This document shows, piece by piece, positions 60,294-64,000 of a stretch of DNA of 64,000 bases. Below the pieces are notes generated by a model that saw only the letters and a list, made by a program, of their open reading frames with translations, did no database searches and was not told the DNA's origin. Within the stretch, counting starts at the first letter, position 1. The number at the start of each line of letters is the position of its first letter. Location of the stretch: NCBI GenBank assembly GCA_036676455.1, contig JAKFCW010000077.1:19280-83279 (forward strand). Reading direction: 5' to 3'. Origin of the DNA: UBA4093 sp036676455. Its GTDB lineage: Bacteria; Cyanobacteriota; Sericytochromatia; S15B-MN24; UBA4093. The position numbers and the translations under genes were made by a program.

Positions 60294-60881
60294 ATGTCCG
60301 CAGCCCCGAAGCAATTCCCCTACGGCGCTCACGCCTCCGTCCAGCACATGGCGGCGATCGCCGCCAACCTGCCCGCAAAAACCGGCAAGAGCCTGGAGGA
60401 CTGGAAGCGGCTCGTCGAGACCGAGGGACCCGCGACGACCAAGGAACGCCTGGAGTGGCTGAAGTCGGAGCATGGGCTGGGGCGCGACACCGCCATGACG
60501 ATCGTCGAGATCACCGAGGGCCGGGGCAACCCCGACCCCGACGCCCTGGTCGACGCCATGCTGGCCGGTCCCAAGGCGGGACTCCGGCCGCTCTACGAGG
60601 AGATCCTCACCTTCGCCCTTAGCCTCGGCGAGGACGTCTCGGCGACACCCTGTTCGACCTACGTCCCACTGCTGCGCAAGCACACGTTCGCGACCATCAA
60701 GCCCACCACCCGCACCCGGATCGACCTTAGCCTCGCACTTCCCGGCGTCGAGCCGACCGACCGCCTCAAGGAGGCCAAAGGCACGGGCAGCGGTCGGATC
60801 ACGCATGTCCTCGGGCTTTCCAGCCTCGCCGACCTGGATGACGAGGTGAAGGGCTGGCTTCGCCAGGCGTACGAGGGTTAG
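60294..60881 (+). CDS. DUF4287/DUF5655-domain protein
   Basis: A 195-residue cytosolic protein with two small domains. Residues 20-75 follow DUF4287 (KTGKSLEDWKRLVETEG, KERLEWLKSEHGLGRDTAMTI) and residues 95-195 follow DUF5655 (SLGEDVSATPCSTYVPLLRKHTFATIKPTTRTRIDLSL). This pairing is common in bacterial proteins of unknown function. A GAGGAGG site fixes the start, 33 bp after the RlmA-like gene. The stop is interlocked with the convergent helicase. Confidence 0.88.
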   Translation: MSAAPKQFPYGAHASVQHMAAIAANLPAKTGKSLEDWKRLVETEGPATTKERLEWLKSEHGLGRDTAMTIVEITEGRGNPDPDALVDAMLAGPKAGLRPLYEEILTFALSLGEDVSATPCSTYVPLLRKHTFATIKPTTRTRIDLSLALPGVEPTDRLKEAKGTGSGRITHVLGLSSLADLDDEVKGWLRQAYEG

Positions 60882-62050
60882 CTCAAGCCTTCCTCGTCGC
60901 CGGATTCCGCGTCGCGGGATTCCCCGTCGCGGCCCGCCCCTGCCGGGGGCCAGGGGTACTCGACGCAGGGGATGCGCCGCTGGATCGCCTCCAGCTCCGC
61001 TTCCTGCTCGGGCACGACCAGCATGATCGTCTTGCCGACGTTGCCGTTCCGGGCCGTGCGCCCGCTCCGGTGAATGTAGGTGTCGACCAAAGCCGGCAGG
61101 GTGTAGTGGATGACGTGGCTGAGGCCCTCGATATCCAGGCCCCGCGCCGCGAGGTCGGTGGCCACCAGCAGGGTCACGTCCCCGCTCCGGAAGCGCGAAA
61201 GCACCTTGTTGCGATCCACCTGCGGCATGTTGCCGTTGAGGTAGGCGACCTTGAAGTCGCCCTTCTGGCTGAGCCACTGGGCGAGGTGCTCGGTCTCATG
61301 CTTCATCTCGGTGAAGAGGATGGCACGCCTGGGCTTCTCGGAGCGCAACAGCGAGACCAGGCGCGCGAAGCGCTTCTTGCGGGGCACGCGCATGACCCAG
61401 TGCGTCAGCTCGACCGGCGCCTCCGCCTCATTCACCAAGGTCACCCGGGCCGGGTTGTCCATCTGCTGGCGGACCAGCCGCGTGATCTCGGAGGGCATCG
61501 TCGCCGACAGGACCAGTAATTGCTCGCGCCCGCCGGTCTCATGCAGGAGGAAATCCATGTCCTTGCGGAAGCCCATGTCGAACATGCGATCCGCTTCGTC
61601 GAGCACCAGGATGCGGATGGCGCTCAGGTCGAGCGACTCACGCTCGGCAAGGTCCTTGAGGCGTCCCGGCGTCCCCACGATGATGTCCTGGCCGGTCTGA
61701 ACGGCCTTTCGCTGCTGCCGCAGGCTCATGCCGCCGTACAGAGCGACCACGCGCAGGCCGCATGGCTCACCGACCTTGGCGATCGCCTCGCTGACCTGCA
61801 CCGCCAGCTCGCGCGTCGGAACGATCACCAGCGCCTGAGGCCGGGGCCCCGGCTTGATCAACGAAAGCAGCGGCAGGCCATAGGCCAGCGTCTTGCCGGA
61901 GCCCGTCTGCGCCTGGATGATGACGTCGCGGCGCGCCAGCACGAGCGGGATGGCTTGCTGCTGAACGGGGGTCGGCTCGGTAAACCCCGAGGCGGCCAGC
62001 CCCTCGAGAACTTCGGGGCGCAGCGCGCGGGGTTCGAATTGGAAGGTCAA
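60878..62050 (-). CDS. DEAD-box RNA helicase (RhlE-like)
   Basis: A 390-residue helicase of near-minimal DEAD-box type. Q motif FTEPTPVQQQAIPLVLARRD, motif I IIQAQTGSGKTLAYG, motif II LVLDEADRMFDMGF, motif III VLSATMPSE, and motifs V/VI VATDLAARGLD and YIHRSGRTARNGNVG. It remodels RNA, for example in ribosome assembly or mRNA decay. The C-terminus is short (about 20 acidic residues) and lacks the basic tail of larger RhlE proteins. Confidence 0.94.
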   Translation of the reverse strand: MTFQFEPRALRPEVLEGLAASGFTEPTPVQQQAIPLVLARRDVIIQAQTGSGKTLAYGLPLLSLIKPGPRPQALVIVPTRELAVQVSEAIAKVGEPCGLRVVALYGGMSLRQQRKAVQTGQDIIVGTPGRLKDLAERESLDLSAIRILVLDEADRMFDMGFRKDMDFLLHETGGREQLLVLSATMPSEITRLVRQQMDNPARVTLVNEAEAPVELTHWVMRVPRKKRFARLVSLLRSEKPRRAILFTEMKHETEHLAQWLSQKGDFKVAYLNGNMPQVDRNKVLSRFRSGDVTLLVATDLAARGLDIEGLSHVIHYTLPALVDTYIHRSGRTARNGNVGKTIMLVVPEQEAELEAIQRRIPCVEYPWPPAGAGRDGESRDAESGDEEGLS

Positions 62051-62087
62051 ACGGGATCCTTTCGATGATCAGGCAGTCTTCGTAAGT

Positions 62088-62849
62088 CTAGCGGCTCGTC
62101 GTCGAGCCGAGCATCATGACGGCCTGCTTGGGGTTCAGCAGGCGGCTCGTCACGGCGACCATGGCCCGGGTGGACGTCCCCGTGATCACGGTGGGCTGGC
62201 TGCGAGCAACCAGGGCCTTCATGGCCTCCTCCACCACCTGCTCGGGCGTCTGGGTCATGGCCGAGGGCGGACGGTTATGAGCCATCCCGCCCGAGGCGTC
62301 ATGGAAGTTCGAGGACGTGGGGCCCGGACAAAGCGCCATCACGTAGACCCCGCGGTCCTTCTGCTCGAACCAGAGCGTCTCGCTGAAGGAGCGGACGAAC
62401 GCCTTGGTGGCCGAGTAGACCGAAAACGTCGGCATGCCGGTGAAACCCAGCATCGAGGAGACGTTGACGACGGCGTCACCCCGCTTTGCCGTCTTCAAGA
62501 ACGCATAAGCCAGCACTACCTGGGCGTCACAGTTGAGTCGGATCAGCTCGAGGTGCTTCTCGAGCGGCATCTCGTCGAAGGCTCCGTAGACTCCGACCCC
62601 GGCGTTGTTGACGAGCAGGTCGTAAGACTCCTGGCCAAGTTCGTCGGTCACGACGGCCATGCCTTCGGAGGTGGAGAGATCGGCGACCAGGTAGCGGCAC
62701 TCCCCGCCGAGCTCCGAGACGAGCTCCTGCAGGCGGCCTTCGGAGCGGGCCACGGCCGTGACGCGGTAGCCCGCCTGGGCGAGGCGCTGCGCGAAAACGC
62801 GGCCGATGCCTCCACTCGCTCCGGTAACCAGTGCCTTGCGCTCAGCCAA
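62088..62849 (-). CDS. Short-chain dehydrogenase/reductase
   Basis: A 253-residue SDR. Cofactor loop VTGASGGIGRVFAQRLA, DLLVNNAGVGVYG, catalytic Ser in VVNVSSMLGFTG and the YSATK tetrad segment. The C-terminal region (HNRPPSAMTQTPEQVVEEAMKAL) resembles the DltE/YqjQ-type subgroup acting on lipophilic or ketone substrates. The substrate cannot be named. The start is preceded by a weak AGGGAG site. Confidence 0.9.
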   Translation of the reverse strand: MAERKALVTGASGGIGRVFAQRLAQAGYRVTAVARSEGRLQELVSELGGECRYLVADLSTSEGMAVVTDELGQESYDLLVNNAGVGVYGAFDEMPLEKHLELIRLNCDAQVVLAYAFLKTAKRGDAVVNVSSMLGFTGMPTFSVYSATKAFVRSFSETLWFEQKDRGVYVMALCPGPTSSNFHDASGGMAHNRPPSAMTQTPEQVVEEAMKALVARSQPTVITGTSTRAMVAVTSRLLNPKQAVMMLGSTTSR

Positions 62850-62975
62850 TTCCTGCTCCCTTCATGGGGCTCCTGCCCCCGTCTCACGCTGATGATCCTG
62901 TACTCGTATACCCGCTTGGCCTGTCATGCGGCAATGCCAAGCATGCTGGACCTTGGCCCCCCGCCGCGGGAAGAC

Positions 62976-64000
62976 TCAGTTCGACTTGGCAGGTCGGTAG
63001 AACTTGTAGCGCACCTTCTGGCTGAGCTGCGCAGGGCCTTGGCGCTGCTTCTCCCAGCGGACGAGGTCGTCCCAGGTCTGGAAGGAGTTGTTCGGGCTCA
63101 CCAGGGCTTCGGCCTGGAGGTACCAGGGCTCCTCCTCGATGACGGCGATCAGGCCCGGCGCGGTGGTTTCGCCCCAGCTCGAAAGCCGATGCTCGTAGAA
63201 GTTCCGGATCTGGCTGTTCTGCCAGTAGGTACGAATCCGCTCGGCCTCCACCTCACCCACCAGCTCGGCTCCCGGCGGCACCTCGCGCGCGAAGCCGAAA
63301 TGGCCGCTCAGGGGCGTCAGGTGCATCGCCACCCCTTGCGGCGTTCGGGCGTAATCCGCTCCGACGTTGCCCAGCCACTGGGTCAGGGCGTTGGAGGCGA
63401 AGCCCACCATCACCCCCGTGTAGATCGGCTGCCCTTGAATCCGCTCGTACAGCATGCCGGCCTGGAACCCCATCCAGCGGGCCCCGGCGAAGAGGTTGTA
63501 GCCGGGTGCCGAGCGTCCCAGCGGCTCGGGGCGGATTTGCAGCTCGCCGGCGCGACCCTCGAAGACGAACGGTCCCGCCTCGCCCAGGTAGCGGCCGAAG
63601 TTCTCCACGCGCTGCCCTCCGAGGCTGACGAAGTGCCAGCCCAGACCCGAGCCATGCGCGTAATCGAGCGTGAGCAGAGGGCCCTCGTAGCCCGTGAAGG
63701 CGCTGGCTCCTCGCAAGTCACCCACCCCCGGCACCTGATCGAAGATCGCGATGTTGTCGGGATACGGGAACCTCAGGTAGCGGGTGCGCCCCAGCTTCAG
63801 GTTGGCGGAGAGCCGCCCGCCCCAGTCCAGTGCGCCGAAGCTCTCGACGTCGCACAGCCGGACCGGCAGGGCGAAGCTCGCCGCGCCGTCGAGCCAGCCC
63901 GCCGACACGGTGATCGACCAGCGCTCGCGCCGGATCTCGAACCCGATCGCGCCCAGCCCGGTCCACGACAACCGGTCCAGGTCGACGGTCGGCTCGGACA
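62976..64000 (-). CDS. Unknown beta-rich protein, 5' part beyond the window
   Basis: The frame is open through the right edge, so the N-terminus is missing. At least 341 residues are visible, with no long helices and many aromatic/Gly strand patterns (YEGPLLTLDYAHGSGLGWHF, GYNLFAGARWMGFQAGM). I recognise no family; the chain looks like an enzyme or binding protein with a beta-sandwich. The C-terminal TWDDLVRWEKQRQGPAQLSQKVRYKFYRP is more helical. The gene lies 126 bp upstream of the SDR gene on the same strand. Confidence 0.75.
   Translation of the reverse strand, partial: SEPTVDLDRLSWTGLGAIGFEIRRERWSITVSAGWLDGAASFALPVRLCDVESFGALDWGGRLSANLKLGRTRYLRFPYPDNIAIFDQVPGVGDLRGASAFTGYEGPLLTLDYAHGSGLGWHFVSLGGQRVENFGRYLGEAGPFVFEGRAGELQIRPEPLGRSAPGYNLFAGARWMGFQAGMLYERIQGQPIYTGVMVGFASNALTQWLGNVGADYARTPQGVAMHLTPLSGHFGFAREVPPGAELVGEVEAERIRTYWQNSQIRNFYEHRLSSWGETTAPGLIAVIEEEPWYLQAEALVSPNNSFQTWDDLVRWEKQRQGPAQLSQKVRYKFYRPAKSN

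Overview
The window is a gene-dense stretch of a GC-rich bacterial chromosome with about 60 protein genes and no rRNA, tRNA, CRISPR array, transposase or phage block that I can see. The host looks like a diderm: there are many lipoproteins with a clear lipobox, a secreted protein whose C-terminal half looks like an outer-membrane barrel, and a substrate-binding lipoprotein. Cytochrome bd oxidase, a copper nitrite-reductase-like enzyme and a full Mrp antiporter point to respiratory, redox-flexible life. The phylum cannot be fixed from the sequence. A deep, poorly sampled lineage (for example a non-photosynthetic relative of cyanobacteria) is only a guess.

Layout. 0-7.4 kb: tail of an IMP dehydrogenase-type gene, an HD phosphohydrolase, a PARP-like ADP-ribosyltransferase with C-terminal helical repeats, cydAB, and an LssY_C lipoprotein. 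7.4-16.5 kb: cobalamin adenosyltransferase, two secreted cysteine peptidases (clostripain and papain types), a soluble orphan FlhA cytoplasmic-domain protein, a SNF2/RapA-like helicase, a repeat-bearing lipoprotein and a coiled-coil protein with about ten CxxC knuckles. 16.5-21.1 kb: a NarL-type two-component pair, a PlsC acyltransferase, an amidohydrolase and a stand-alone receiver. 21-31.6 kb: a gluzincin lipoprotein, a P2-type ATPase, a cupredoxin, a barrel-like protein, a YetF protein, HtpX-LemA and another lipoprotein. 31.7-37.4 kb: a polar amino-acid ABC transporter with a fused binding protein and permease, then a Cache histidine kinase translationally coupled to a sugar-type binding protein. 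37.5-43.1 kb: mrpABCDEFG. 43.2-47.5 kb: a NirK-like copper enzyme, a PAS kinase, a DUF389 membrane protein and MscS. 47.5-64 kb: small metabolic, stress and regulatory genes, including a fatty acyl-CoA reductase, a self-regulated DUF2568/hydrolase/TetR operon, a LemA-like/membrane protein pair, glutathione peroxidase, an archaeal-type peptidyl-tRNA hydrolase, an RlmA-like methyltransferase, a DEAD-box helicase and an SDR.

The most unusual items are the membrane-less FlhA-type protein at 9476-10924, the PARP-like protein at 2381-3988, and the kinase plus binding-protein pair at 34235-37407. Two operator architectures can be read directly: two 17-bp sites 20 bp apart at 51804-51840, and a perfect 14-bp palindrome at 57706-57719. 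A CTTAAC-centred element recurs upstream of several secreted-protein genes. Convergent genes often share stop codons in 4-bp overlaps, so the genome is tightly packed. No intergenic stretch exceeds about 300 bp.
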